Part shown: one piece after another, positions 7,128 through 16,332 of the stretch
Position numbering within the stretch: position 1 is the stretch's first letter
Layout of the letters: each line of letters begins with the position of its first letter
Source of the DNA: Bacillota bacterium
Lineage (GTDB): Bacteria > Bacillota > Clostridia > Lachnospirales > Lachnospiraceae
NCBI GenBank assembly: GCA_023391695.1
Contig: JAEWAK010000007.1
Location: 248,001 to 312,000 of the forward strand
Length of the DNA stretch: 64,000 nt
Direction: 5' to 3'
The notes under the pieces: generated by a model
The model's input: the letters and a program-made list of their open reading frames with translations, nothing else
Told to the model about the DNA's origin: nothing
Database searches by the model: none
Program-made: the position numbers and the translations under genes

Positions 7128-7949
7128 TTATTCTGAAAAACGCAGATGGATAAACTTCATCATATTTATCCGGTCCGAAATTTTCATCATGAAGCGGATA
7201 CCAAGGCCCCACTGTCTGTTAACCGGTATACCCTTAAAATATTTTTCACAGGCAATGGCACGGATATTCGGGGACCAGCTTTCCAAAGCTTTTAAATCAT
7301 TGACATAAAAGTACATCATGGCGCCTTTATTCCCGGTCTTTTCAACCATACGGTTTGACTTCTTAACCGTCTGCCTTGATTCCGCATCAAAATAAATTTC
7401 GCCGCCGGGAAAACGGTGAGCCATAGCTTCAAAGATTGCTTTCAGCTGTTCTTCCCTGAAATAATAAAAAACGCCTGCCGACACAAATAATATACCGTCC
7501 CGGGGATTAAAAACAACATCCTCAAACCAGGAAGTATCAAACAGGGATTTGGCAATGCTTGTGTTACGGGGCGAATCGGGAAGGAAATTCTGACGGAAAG
7601 TAATGGCATCAGGCAGGTCAAGGTTATACCAGTTGATGGTTCCGTTATCCACCCTGGAAAAGGTGGTATCCAGTCCTGCCCCAATATTTACAATAGATGC
7701 ACGGGGATGTTTTCGGATGAATCTACGGATGGCATCATCTATTTTCCGGGCACGGACAATATAACAGATTCCGCCGAATTCACCGAAGGTTTTGGCAATG
7801 GTACTAAAGTCATAATCGCAGTTTTTGATAATTTCAATGGCTTCTTTATCATTTAGTATTTCAAGGTTTTTCGCACTGGCCGTAGCGCGGCCCCACAGCG
7901 GTAAAAGCATGGTGTTTTGTACCGTTTGGGAATTTAATTCCGATTTCAT
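7128..7949 (-). CDS. SAM-dependent methyltransferase, LCM/PPM1-like (COG3315)
   Basis: A 273-residue class I methyltransferase with the SAM motif VNIGAGLDTTFSRV (about residues 81-94) and the acidic second motif NWYNLDLPDAI. It also has the long YIVRARKIDDAIRRFIRKHP region of the leucine carboxyl methyltransferase/Tcmp family. Relatives O-methylate small molecules, including polyketide intermediates. The start has a perfect AAGGAGG ribosome-binding site. Immediately upstream is the shared palindrome (7969-7984), placing it in the same putative metal regulon as the siderophore importer and both ABC pairs. Methylation of a metallophore is an attractive but unproven role. Confidence 0.8.
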   Translation of the reverse strand: MKSELNSQTVQNTMLLPLWGRATASAKNLEILNDKEAIEIIKNCDYDFSTIAKTFGEFGGICYIVRARKIDDAIRRFIRKHPRASIVNIGAGLDTTFSRVDNGTINWYNLDLPDAITFRQNFLPDSPRNTSIAKSLFDTSWFEDVVFNPRDGILFVSAGVFYYFREEQLKAIFEAMAHRFPGGEIYFDAESRQTVKKSNRMVEKTGNKGAMMYFYVNDLKALESWSPNIRAIACEKYFKGIPVNRQWGLGIRFMMKISDRINMMKFIHLRFSE

Positions 7950-7968
7950 TAAAAATACCTCCTTATTA

Positions 7969-7984
7969 GTTAGTTGCGGCTAAC
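7969..7984. promoter_or_regulatory. Shared GTTAGC-type operator, methyltransferase
   Basis: GTTAGTTGCGGCTAAC: one mismatch from GTTAGC-N4-GCTAAC. It lies 20 bp before the methyltransferase start, just upstream of its ribosome-binding site. Confidence 0.6.
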
Positions 7985-8402
7985 CTCTGGGTTAAATAAC
8001 AGGATCTTAAAGATCCCATTCATTTACATTTTCAATCTAATATTAACAGTAAAAATATTGAAAAGTCAATTCAAAACGCCTTTATTGAGATTGTTTATCA
8101 TTACTATTCAGCCTTACAGCTTCATAGTAATATTGTTATCCCAGGTCCCAGACCTTAAACTTTCCCTGTCCAAAATCCTATTATATTGGTGCAAATAGTT
8201 ATTCACATTCCTGCAAAAACATGCAGTTCTGTGAACAGTACACACAAAATCCAAAACCCGCATTTTGGCACTGCAATACTCCGGTTTTCTGTGACTTTCG
8301 CTTCACTTCACTCAAAAAACACGTCGAGTTCAGCGGTTGCGAATAGTAACTATAACTTCTATGAACCCAATAAACTGAACCCAATAATTTATAGGATAAC
8401 TG
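7985..8402. other. Intergenic region, nothing recognised
   Basis: Divergent region between the methyltransferase and the siderophore promoter. Short open frames on both strands here have no ribosome-binding sites and no recognisable protein. A GGATCTTAAAGATCC palindrome lies at about 8012-8026. Confidence 0.4.
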
Positions 8403-8457
8403 TTGACAATGATTGTTTGTTATGGTAAACTCGCTAAATAAGTTAGCAGTGTCTAAC
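8403..8457 (+). promoter_or_regulatory. Siderophore operon promoter and operator
   Basis: A -35 TTGACA (8403-8408), 17-bp spacer and -10 TAAACT (8426-8431) form a good sigma-A promoter. The palindrome GTTAGCAGTGTCTAAC (8442-8457) starts about 10 bp after the -10 box, covering the transcription start, a classic repressor position. The mRNA leader to the first ATG is about 210 nt; I see no known riboswitch in it. Confidence 0.75.
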
Positions 8458-8650
8458 TCGATAAACCAAAAGTAGTATACAATATATTAAGCAGAGCGTA
8501 ATTTTGCATTGTATTTTACGGTAGAAAGGGTGTGGACAACTTACAAAGATAAAACAATAGAGCTTTTTAAAGCCTTAGCTTGGCCATAGGAATATAGCAA
8601 TTAACTTTAATAATTTGCTTACATATCTAAACGCATAACGGGAGGATCAC

Positions 8651-9718
8651 ATGAGAAAATTTATATTACCGAAATTAACTGTTTTTATAGCAGTTTTTGT
8701 TTTAATGTTGACAGGCTGCACAAAGTCAGACAGTAACACTACCACCTCCGAAGCGAGTCCGCAGACAAGTGTGCCTGATGAAAACACCGCAGTTGAAAAC
8801 ACAACCACTGAAGATACAACAGTTAAAGACACAACAGTTGAAATCACAGATATTTATGGAACGGTTACTGTTCCTGTAAATCCAAAGAATGTAGTGGCTT
8901 TGGATAATAGAACTTTTGAAACTTTAGCTGATTGGGGGATTAAATTGGCAGCGGTTCCAAAGGGTGTAATGCCTGCGGATTCACCATATGTAATTGATGA
9001 TTCTGTTCAAGATATTGGAAGTCATAATGAACCAAATCTTGAAATCATCGCAGCTGCAGACCCTGAACTTGTCATTGTTGGTCAAAGATTTTCCGGCTAT
9101 TATGAAGATATAAAAGCATTGGTGCCAAATGCAGCTGTTATTAACCTTAATTTTGATGTTTCTGAGAAATCTGATACACCTGGAGATAACTTGGTAAATG
9201 GACTTAAGGATTCTACAATTGCTTTGGGACAAATTTTTGATAAAAATGAAGAGGCGGCACAATTGGTAGCTGATTTTGAAAAAGCTACCGAAGATGCTAA
9301 ATCTGCGTATAATGGAACGGATACCATTATTAGTGTTGTGGTTTCCGGTGGAGAGATTGGTTTTTCAGCTCCTCGTTCCGGACGTGTTTGGGGTCCAATG
9401 TATGAAGTTTTTGGCTGGGTCTCGGCATTAGAAGTTAACGGTTCTACTTCAAATCATCAAGGTGATGATATTTCTGTTGAAGCTATTGCACAAAGTAATC
9501 CTGATTGGATCTTCGTACTGGACCGCGATGCGGCAATATCTTCTACACAGGATGCCGTTCCTGCCCAGGATGTTATCAATAATTCACCTGCCCTTCAAAA
9601 CACAACTGCCGTTACAGAAGGACAGATAATATATGCACCAAACGATACTTACACAAACGAATCCATACAAACTTACCTGGAGTTATTTGGAAACCTTGCA
9701 GGTACTTTGGCTGAGTAG
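8651..9718 (+). CDS. Iron-siderophore binding lipoprotein (FatB/YclQ-like)
   Basis: A 355-residue lipoprotein: signal peptide with lipobox LTGC (Cys23), a Thr/Glu-rich linker to about residue 72, then a helical-backbone periplasmic-binding fold. Blocks such as VTVPVNPKNVVALDN, LEIIAAADPELVIVGQR and NPDWIFVLDRDAA match the FatB/CeuE/YclQ group, which bind catecholate or petrobactin-type ferric siderophores. A GGGAGG ribosome-binding site lies 7 nt before the ATG. It is the first gene of an operon with two FecCD permeases and an ATPase, all with close spacing. Control is by the promoter/operator at 8403-8457. Confidence 0.92.
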   Translation: MRKFILPKLTVFIAVFVLMLTGCTKSDSNTTTSEASPQTSVPDENTAVENTTTEDTTVKDTTVEITDIYGTVTVPVNPKNVVALDNRTFETLADWGIKLAAVPKGVMPADSPYVIDDSVQDIGSHNEPNLEIIAAADPELVIVGQRFSGYYEDIKALVPNAAVINLNFDVSEKSDTPGDNLVNGLKDSTIALGQIFDKNEEAAQLVADFEKATEDAKSAYNGTDTIISVVVSGGEIGFSAPRSGRVWGPMYEVFGWVSALEVNGSTSNHQGDDISVEAIAQSNPDWIFVLDRDAAISSTQDAVPAQDVINNSPALQNTTAVTEGQIIYAPNDTYTNESIQTYLELFGNLAGTLAE

Positions 9719-9738
9719 CATAAAGGAAGTATACTGAA

Positions 9739-10752
9739 ATGCCGAAAAATACAATCAAAAAAATCACAGGGGCTGAGATTTCTCAGCCCCAACATTTTAA
9801 TCATAATAAAATATGGACCAAACCTTTTATATTAGCAGTTATAGTTGTTTTTATTTTAGGTATTATATCACTGTTTACCGGAGTTTATGATATACAAGGA
9901 CAAGAAGATGGAATGGATATGTTTTTCATAACCCGTATTCCAAGAACAGCGTCACTCATGCTTACCGGCGCGGCAATGTCAATGTCAGGACTGGTAACGC
10001 AGCTTATTACACAGAATCGTTTGGTGGAACCCACCACAACAGGAACAATTGAATGGGCAGGCCTGGGACTTGTTTTTGTTTATTTAGCATTTCCCGCACC
10101 AACTTTAGTCCTAAGAATGACTGGTGCAATTATCTTTTCTTTTATAGGCACTATGATTTTCTTTTTATTTTTAAGAAGAGTTAAACTTCGCTCGTCTTTA
10201 ATTGTCCCAATTATAGGAATGATGCTTGGAGCAGTCATTTCTGCAATTTCCACTTTTATTGGACTCATTTTTCAAATGACGCAAAATATTGAAACCTGGT
10301 TTGTAGGTTCTTTTGCGCCGGTTCAAATTGGACGATATGAATATTTATGGCTAATTGTACTAGTTAATATTATTATTTTTATCTATGCAGACAGATTGAC
10401 TTTAGCCGGATTAGGAGAAGATGTTGCAACAAGTCTTGGAGTAAATTATAACAAGATCGTTATTTTGGGCACGGGTCTTATTTCTATTGCAGTTGGTATT
10501 GTTGCTGCTGTTATCGGAAACTTACCTTTTTTAGGTTTAATTGTGCCCAATATTGTTTCAATGTATAGAGGCGATCATCTTAAGAGCAACTTGCCTTGGG
10601 TATGTGTATTAGGAATGGGTGCTATCACTCTTTGCGACATCATTTCCCGTACAATTATAATGCCCTTTGAAGTCCCCGTCTCTTTGATACTTGGAACTGT
10701 GGGAGCGGTTATATTCATTGTTATCTTATTGAACCAAAGGAGGCTAGGTTGA
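9739..10752 (+). CDS. FecCD-family siderophore permease (FatD/YclN-like)
   Basis: A 337-residue, roughly nine-helix membrane protein of the FecCD/BtuC fold. Blocks RIPRTASLMLTGAAMSMSGL, LVEPTTTGTIEWAG, LGVNYNKIVILGTGLISIAV and GNLPFLGLIVPNIV are conserved positions of this family, including the loop that touches the ATPase. It starts 20 bp after the binding protein behind GGAAGT. A perfect GC-rich hairpin lies within codons 11-17 (9769-9790) and a second hairpin covers the stop codon (10748-10777). These could reduce expression relative to the binding protein. Confidence 0.92.
   Translation: MPKNTIKKITGAEISQPQHFNHNKIWTKPFILAVIVVFILGIISLFTGVYDIQGQEDGMDMFFITRIPRTASLMLTGAAMSMSGLVTQLITQNRLVEPTTTGTIEWAGLGLVFVYLAFPAPTLVLRMTGAIIFSFIGTMIFFLFLRRVKLRSSLIVPIIGMMLGAVISAISTFIGLIFQMTQNIETWFVGSFAPVQIGRYEYLWLIVLVNIIIFIYADRLTLAGLGEDVATSLGVNYNKIVILGTGLISIAVGIVAAVIGNLPFLGLIVPNIVSMYRGDHLKSNLPWVCVLGMGAITLCDIISRTIIMPFEVPVSLILGTVGAVIFIVILLNQRRLG
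9769..9790 (+). other. Hairpin inside start of permease gene
   Basis: GGGGCTGAGA and TCTCAGCCCC are perfectly complementary over 10 bp with a TT loop, 30 bp inside the reading frame. Such a structure can protect the upstream mRNA end or slow translation of the permease. Confidence 0.6.
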
Positions 10753-10777
10753 AAAAACAAAAAGCAGTTTTTTCAAC
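10748..10777 (+). other. Intercistronic hairpin between permease genes
   Basis: GTTGAAAAAAC and GTTTTTTCAAC form an 11-bp stem around an AAAAAGCA loop; the first arm contains the TGA stop of the first permease gene. A small TGCGC CAGA GCGCA hairpin follows at about 10794-10807. Confidence 0.6.
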
Positions 10778-10821
10778 ATCCTGATTTGTACGTGCGCCAG
10801 AGCGCACAGATGGAGTTTAAG

Positions 10822-11886
10822 ATGAGTGAACTTATTTATAGTAATAAGGATAATGTCGGAATCCAGCCCAGCCTTCATAATAAAAACAGATCAGCCAGAG
10901 CTTTTCGTTCTAAGAAGGAAGAAAAACGTTATTGGATTTTACTGATAACATTGATTGTTTTAGGTGCTCTTGCTTCCTATGGACTTTTGGTTTATAACAA
11001 TCCTGTTCCTCTGGATTCCCCTTCTTTTATCCCGGTTGTTAAAAGAAGAATGGTAGCTCTTGGCGCAATGATTATTTCTGCAATTTGTCAGAGTTTGGCT
11101 ACCGTTGCTTTCCAGTCGAGTACGAATAACAGGATTATAACGCCTTCACTTTTAGGGTTTGAAGCACTTTATGGGGCAATACATACTAGTACAATGTTCT
11201 TTTTTGGTGCCAGCGTATTTATAAAATTCAGCGGCATTGGATCATTTCTATTTCAAGTGGTTGTTATGGTCTTGATGTGTTTGATACTTTATGGTTGGTT
11301 GCTTTCTGGAAAGTATGGGAATTTGCAGCTGATGCTTTTAGTTGGGGTTATTATTGGCACCGGGCTTAAGTCTGTATCGTCTTTTATGAGAAGACTTTTG
11401 GCACCATCTGAGTTTGATGTTTTACAGGCAAGATTGTTTGGTTCTGTCAATAATGCAGATGCTGAGTACTTTCCTGTTGCAATTCCAATCGTAATAATCG
11501 CTGCATTACTTATCCTTGCTTATTCTAAAAAACTAAACGTATTGTCACTTGGAAAGAACGCCAGTACTTCTTTGGGAGTTAATCATCAATTTGGCATAAT
11601 ATATACTCTTATATTAGTTTCTGTTCTGATGTCAATTTCAACCTCTTTGGTTGGGCCGCTTACTTTCTATGGATTTTTAGTTGCAACTATGACTTATCAG
11701 GCAGCACCAACTTATGATCACAGATATATTTTCCCGATGGCTCTTGCTATAGGATTTTTGATACTGACAGGGTCATACTTTTTTATGTATCATGTATTTA
11801 GGGCCCAAGGTGTAGTTTCTGTTATTATTGAAATGTTTGGGGGAATAACATTTCTAATTGTAATGTTAAGGAAGGGAACTTTATGA
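10822..11886 (+). CDS. FecCD-family siderophore permease (FatC/YclO-like)
   Basis: Second permease of the importer, 354 residues from the ATG at 10822, chosen because ATGGAG stands 7 nt before it; an in-frame ATG at 10786 lacks such a site. About nine helices start near residue 37. Conserved blocks are KRRMVALGAMIISAICQSLATVAFQSSTNNRIITPSLLG (split here for description: ISAICQSL, NRIITPSLLG), LGKNASTSLGVNH and LVGPLTFYGFLVATMTYQ. It overlaps the ATPase gene by 4 bp (ATGA), so the two are coupled. It heterodimerises with the preceding permease in FatCD/YclNO-type systems. Confidence 0.9.
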   Translation: MSELIYSNKDNVGIQPSLHNKNRSARAFRSKKEEKRYWILLITLIVLGALASYGLLVYNNPVPLDSPSFIPVVKRRMVALGAMIISAICQSLATVAFQSSTNNRIITPSLLGFEALYGAIHTSTMFFFGASVFIKFSGIGSFLFQVVVMVLMCLILYGWLLSGKYGNLQLMLLVGVIIGTGLKSVSSFMRRLLAPSEFDVLQARLFGSVNNADAEYFPVAIPIVIIAALLILAYSKKLNVLSLGKNASTSLGVNHQFGIIYTLILVSVLMSISTSLVGPLTFYGFLVATMTYQAAPTYDHRYIFPMALAIGFLILTGSYFFMYHVFRAQGVVSVIIEMFGGITFLIVMLRKGTL

Positions 11887-12635
11887 TAAATATTCTTAAC
11901 GCCAGAAAATTGTATACGGATGAGGTGGAAATAGGACCTTTAAATATTCAAATACCAAAAGCCGGTCTTACTTCTTTAATTGGGCCAAATGGTGCGGGAA
12001 AATCTACGGCACTTTTGATGATTGGAAGACTTTTGAATATGGACGAAGGTCAAATTAAGGTAGCAAATATGGATGTTTCTGAATCTAAATCAAAAGACCT
12101 GGCAAAGATTTTGACTATTTTACGACAGGAAAATCATTTTGTAACGAGACTTACTGTTAGGCAGCTGGCTGGATTTGGGCGGTTTCCTTATTCCAAAGGC
12201 AGATTAACCAAAGACGATGAGTCAATTATTTCTAAATATATCGACTTTTTAGATCTGACTGATTTAGAAAACAGGTATTTAGATGAGCTTTCCGGCGGTC
12301 AAAGACAAAGGGCATATGTAGCAATGGTTTTGTGCCAGGAGACTGAATATGTACTTTTGGACGAACCTCTAAACAATCTCGATGTCGCCCGTTCTGTTCA
12401 AATGATGAAGCATTTGAGGCATGCTGCCAATGAATTTGGGAGAACAATCCTGACGGTTATGCATGATATAAACTTTGCAGCCAAATATTCAGATAGGATA
12501 TGCGCTATGAAAGATGGACGAATTGCTGCTTTTGGAACGGTAGAAGATATTATGAACCCAGAACTTTTGACTGATATTTTTGAAACAAAAATAGAAATCA
12601 TTGATGGGCCTTATGGGCCGATAGCAATTTATTAG
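11883..12635 (+). CDS. Siderophore ABC transporter ATPase (FatE/YclP-like)
   Basis: A 250-residue cytoplasmic ATPase with every motif intact: Walker A GPNGAGKST (about 35-43), signature LSGGQRQRAYVAM (about 139-151), Walker B YVLLDEPLNNLD and the switch histidine in VMHDINFAAKYSDRI. The R-x-E near LRQENHFVTRLT fits the iron-siderophore subfamily (COG4604 type). It is the last gene of the operon; a hairpin at 12684-12710 ends the transcript. It powers import through the two permeases. Confidence 0.92.
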   Translation: MINILNARKLYTDEVEIGPLNIQIPKAGLTSLIGPNGAGKSTALLMIGRLLNMDEGQIKVANMDVSESKSKDLAKILTILRQENHFVTRLTVRQLAGFGRFPYSKGRLTKDDESIISKYIDFLDLTDLENRYLDELSGGQRQRAYVAMVLCQETEYVLLDEPLNNLDVARSVQMMKHLRHAANEFGRTILTVMHDINFAAKYSDRICAMKDGRIAAFGTVEDIMNPELLTDIFETKIEIIDGPYGPIAIY

Positions 12636-12683
12636 TTATTAAATTAGTCAAGACAGCGACCCAAGCTTCTTACAGCAGTTTCT

Positions 12684-12716
12684 TCATCGGGAGCCAGAAG
12701 CTCCCGATGACCCTTT
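12684..12716. terminator. Bidirectional terminator-like hairpin
   Basis: TCATCGGGAGC and GCTCCCGATGA pair over 11 bp around CAGAA. It lies between the convergent siderophore operon (plus) and ABC operon 2 (minus). The T-run is weak (CCCTTTC on plus, AAACTGCTG region on minus). Confidence 0.65.
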
Positions 12717-12725
12717 CGGTGCCGG

Positions 12726-14456
12726 TCACAGTTTCCACCCCACTGCCTTTTCCCTTACCCGGATAAAGTCCGCATAAATACCCGGTAGCTTTACTAATTC
12801 TTCATGCTTTCCCTGCTGTACGATTTTTCCCTTATCGAGCACTAATATCTGGTCGGCATCCCGGATCGTTTTCAGTCTGTGTGCAATCATTATAATGGTC
12901 TTGTTTCTGGTTAATTCCCTGATGGCCATCTGCAGCTGCTTTTCATTTTCAGGATCCACATTTGCCGTGGCTTCATCCAGTATAATAATAGGTGCATCCT
13001 TAATCAAGGCCCTGGCAATGGAAATCCGCTGTTTTTCACCACCCGAAATACTTCCGCCGCTTTCCCCGATTACCGTATCATAACCGTCCGGCAGTTCCAT
13101 TATAAAATCATGGCAGCAGGCTTTTTTGGCGGCTTTTATTACCTCCTCCCTGGTAGCCTCCGGTTTTCCGAATTTAATGTTATTTTCCACCGTGTCGTGG
13201 AACAGGTATACATTCTGGAAGACCATACTAATGTTGGACATTAGACTGTCCAGGGTGTATTTTTTAATGTCCGTACCTCCTATGGTAATCACTCCGGAAT
13301 CCACATCCCAGAACCTGGCGATCAAATTACATATGGTACTTTTACCGCCGCCGGAGGGCCCGACAATCGCGGTAGTAGTACCCTGGGGAATGGTAAAGCT
13401 GATATTATCGATGACTTTTCTGTTTTCATAGGAAAAACTCACATTTTGAACCGCGATGTCATAGGTCTCCGTCTTTATTTCTTTCCCCGAAATATCCATA
13501 ACCGGCGTATCAAATATCTCATTGATTTTATCAACGGACAGGCCCACCAGTCGCAGAAGTGAGGAATAAGAACCGCCCGCTTCCAACTGTCCGTATATCA
13601 TAAACGAGCATACTATCATCAACAGGCAGTGTAGCAGGTCCATACTTTGGCCGGTATAAAAATAAATGGAAGCAAGGGTCAGGACCACACCGGATAACTT
13701 CAGCACCATGGTTTGTAAACCCATATAGGGAATAAACTTCTTTTCCATGGCTAAATTGATCTTATTATTATCTGAAATCGCATTTTTCACCCTCTGTCCG
13801 GCATCCCGGTCCAGATTGAAGGATTTAACCACACTGATACCCTTGATATATTCCATGATCACTTCTACAAGCCTGGTATCTTCGCAGGACTTTCTGGGCG
13901 CCAGTTTTTTGGAGGCCCTTTGTAAAAAGAAGTTCACCAGCAGAAAAACTCCAATCCCACCAATTACCACAAGACCGGTCCGGATATCAAATATGCACAG
14001 GGCAAATGCAATCACTCCCGCCGTTATAAATCCCTGCAAGGACATCTGTATTACATTGGTGGCCATATCCTGCATCTGTTCCACCGTATTGGTTGTGACC
14101 GAGGTTATATGTCCCAGGCTGTTATTGTTAAAATACCCCATTGGCATATATTTTAGATGTTCCCCGATCTCAATCCTTTTCTCCGCGCACATGATATAGC
14201 TGCCCGTGGTACTTTTCATGGTCATGAGATTTTTGCTGATACCGCAGCCGGCAATGCTTAACACCATGATTCCAAGGGCGGTATATGCGGTATTAAGGCT
14301 CATGTTGTTTTCCAATATAGCTTTTAATACTACCGCAAGGGCAGGTATCCTCATTGCTTCAAAAACCGCATGTATTACGGACAGCAGGATCGCCCGGTTA
14401 AAATTCTTTCTTTGCTTTCCGGAAAATGCAAAAAACTTTTTATATATTGCAATCAT
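12726..14456 (-). CDS. ABC transporter, fused permease and ATPase, subunit B
   Basis: A 576-residue half-transporter: membrane domain in about the first 310 residues, then an ATPase with Walker A GPSGGGKST, Q-loop VFQNVYLF, signature SISGGEKQRISIARAL and Walker B IIILDEATANVD. All catalytic residues are present. The start overlaps the stop of 14453-16249 (ATGA), so it is the second gene of the pair and probably forms a heterodimer with that product. Motifs HLKYMPMGYFNNNSLGHITS and NTVEQMQD fit the YbtQ/IrtB-like branch of exporter-fold transporters linked to siderophore uptake. The partial gene at 1-330 is its counterpart in the other module. Confidence 0.9.
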   Translation of the reverse strand: MIAIYKKFFAFSGKQRKNFNRAILLSVIHAVFEAMRIPALAVVLKAILENNMSLNTAYTALGIMVLSIAGCGISKNLMTMKSTTGSYIMCAEKRIEIGEHLKYMPMGYFNNNSLGHITSVTTNTVEQMQDMATNVIQMSLQGFITAGVIAFALCIFDIRTGLVVIGGIGVFLLVNFFLQRASKKLAPRKSCEDTRLVEVIMEYIKGISVVKSFNLDRDAGQRVKNAISDNNKINLAMEKKFIPYMGLQTMVLKLSGVVLTLASIYFYTGQSMDLLHCLLMIVCSFMIYGQLEAGGSYSSLLRLVGLSVDKINEIFDTPVMDISGKEIKTETYDIAVQNVSFSYENRKVIDNISFTIPQGTTTAIVGPSGGGKSTICNLIARFWDVDSGVITIGGTDIKKYTLDSLMSNISMVFQNVYLFHDTVENNIKFGKPEATREEVIKAAKKACCHDFIMELPDGYDTVIGESGGSISGGEKQRISIARALIKDAPIIILDEATANVDPENEKQLQMAIRELTRNKTIIMIAHRLKTIRDADQILVLDKGKIVQQGKHEELVKLPGIYADFIRVREKAVGWKL

Positions 14457-16249
14457 ACCGGCACCTCCTTAAATGCTGCTGTCTGGCCGGATGGTTCACT
14501 AAAATCCCTGGCATCTGTATGGGCATTCCACATATTGGAATATAACCTGCTTTTCCTTAGCAGTTCCTCATGGGTTCCTTCCGCCTCTATCTGTCCGCCC
14601 TTTATTACCACAATTCTTTCCGCATCCGTGATTGTAGAAAGCCTGTGGGCAATCACCAGCAGGGTCTTTCCCTGTACCAGCCTGGCAACAGAAGCCTGCA
14701 CAAGGGCTTCATTTTCCGGGTCCGTATAGGCAGTGGCCTCATCCAGGATAACAATGGGGGCATCCTTTAACATGGCCCTTGCAATTGCAATCCGCTGGCG
14801 TTCTCCGCCGGATAAATGACCGCCGGCTCCCCCTGCCTGTGTTTCATAACCGTTTTCCAGCTCCAGGATAAATTCATGACAGCCGCTTCGCTTTGCTGCC
14901 TGTTCCACTTCCCGGTCGGTGGCTTTCCTGTTTCCCATTCGGATATTATTGCGGATCGTATCATCAAACAGGTAATTGTCCTGGGATACATAGGCAATCA
15001 TATCATTGATTTGTGCAAGGGGTATCTGCTTTTCGGAAACTCCCCCGATAAGAATCTCCCCCTGAGTGGTATCCCAAAGGGATGCAATCAGTTTGGCAAT
15101 GGTGGATTTGCCTCCCCCCGAAGGTCCTACCAGGGCGGTGACCGTGCCCTCCTTTATCAATAAATTAATGTTTTCTAAGACATGAAGGGATTTCCCGTTT
15201 TCTGCTTTGGTGCCGTAAGTAAAGCTTACATTTTTCAGTTCAATGTCATAGCGGTCTATCTTTTTTTCCCGGTCCGGCCTCTCCATTTCACTTAGGCTTA
15301 AAACACCAGCAATGTCCTTCACGATCGTCCCTATCTTGGCCAGATCATCCGTATAAGACATAGCAGTAATCAACGGCCCCATAATTCCCAGCGACAATAT
15401 TATAATTAGGATAAAGGTATTAACGGACAGAGTCCCGTTCCTGTAAAAAAGAAATCCAATGGGAAGCACACCCACCAGTACCGACGGGAACACTCCCATA
15501 GCAACGGAAAAATACAGGTTGCATTTTTTCATCCAGTTAATTGCGCTAAACGCAGCTTCCTTTGCCGCATTGGTGAATTTTTCATAGGAAGAAGCAGACT
15601 GATTAAATGCTTTGATGACTTCGATTCCGCCAATGTATTCCACGGCGGTTTCATTGAGGTTTTTATTCTTTTCCACATAATTAGCATAATTTTTCTCATA
15701 GCCGGCCATCATGCCCATATAGCATAAAAATCCGAGGGGAAGGGTTATAAGTGATGCAAGGGCCATTCTCCAGTCTGTGAGAAATAAATAGAGGATAATC
15801 CCGGCCGGTCCCAATATATTTGCCGTCATTTCCGGCATTACATGAGCCAGTGTAGGCTCAATGCTGTCTATTTTTTCCACCATGATATTCTTAAGCTTTC
15901 CCGAGGGCGTATCCACTACAAATCCAAGGGGCAGTTTCACAAGCTTATCCGCCAGCCTCTTCCGTACCCCTGCAATAACGACAAAAGTCGCTTTATGGGA
16001 CAGGGTTGTCGATGTCATGTGAAACAAGGATCTGGCGATCCACAGCAGTGCAATGATTCCCCCTTTCATCAGATATATCGAAAAATCCTTATCTCCCTGG
16101 AGCAGGCTTATTATCATGTCCGATATTACAAAATATGGCGCAATACCGCACAAAACGCCAAGAACGGCAAACAGGACGGATGCCGTATAGCGGCCTTTAT
16201 AGGGTGCGGCAAATTCCATTAACCACTGCACCGTAGTCTTTTCTTTCAC
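14453..16249 (-). CDS. ABC transporter, fused permease and ATPase, subunit A (GTG start)
   Basis: A 598-residue half-transporter closely similar to 327-2096: shared segments include GKLKNIMVEKIDSIEPTLAH, IGGIEVIKAFNQSASSYEKF and LKNVSFTYG. The ATPase is intact (GPSGGGKST, VSQDNYLFDDTI, LSGGERQRIAIARAM, IVILDEATA). Translation starts at a GTG (16249) behind AAAGGAGG; no better in-frame ATG exists nearby. The shared palindrome (16265-16280) ends four bases before that ribosome-binding site, so the repressor could also block ribosome access. It heads a two-gene operon with 12726-14456; the TetR gene at 16487 lies upstream on the same strand. Confidence 0.9.
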   Translation of the reverse strand: MKEKTTVQWLMEFAAPYKGRYTASVLFAVLGVLCGIAPYFVISDMIISLLQGDKDFSIYLMKGGIIALLWIARSLFHMTSTTLSHKATFVVIAGVRKRLADKLVKLPLGFVVDTPSGKLKNIMVEKIDSIEPTLAHVMPEMTANILGPAGIILYLFLTDWRMALASLITLPLGFLCYMGMMAGYEKNYANYVEKNKNLNETAVEYIGGIEVIKAFNQSASSYEKFTNAAKEAAFSAINWMKKCNLYFSVAMGVFPSVLVGVLPIGFLFYRNGTLSVNTFILIIILSLGIMGPLITAMSYTDDLAKIGTIVKDIAGVLSLSEMERPDREKKIDRYDIELKNVSFTYGTKAENGKSLHVLENINLLIKEGTVTALVGPSGGGKSTIAKLIASLWDTTQGEILIGGVSEKQIPLAQINDMIAYVSQDNYLFDDTIRNNIRMGNRKATDREVEQAAKRSGCHEFILELENGYETQAGGAGGHLSGGERQRIAIARAMLKDAPIVILDEATAYTDPENEALVQASVARLVQGKTLLVIAHRLSTITDAERIVVIKGGQIEAEGTHEELLRKSRLYSNMWNAHTDARDFSEPSGQTAAFKEVPV

Positions 16250-16264
16250 TTTAAACCTCCTTTG

Positions 16265-16280
16265 GTTAGCAAATGCTAAC
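16265..16280. promoter_or_regulatory. Shared GTTAGC-N4-GCTAAC operator, ABC operon 2
   Basis: Perfect arms GTTAGC/GCTAAC around AAAT, directly upstream of the AAAGGAGG ribosome-binding site of the ABC pair. Confidence 0.7.
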
Positions 16281-16332
16281 TCTTTATGAATAATTTTCAG
16301 CCGGATCCTTTACTGGTTCGCGCTATTATTTA

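Noticed and set aside
8199..8428. Overlapping 61- and 80-codon frames upstream of the siderophore promoter
   Set aside because: No ribosome-binding sites, cysteine-rich random-looking products, and one overlaps the promoter.
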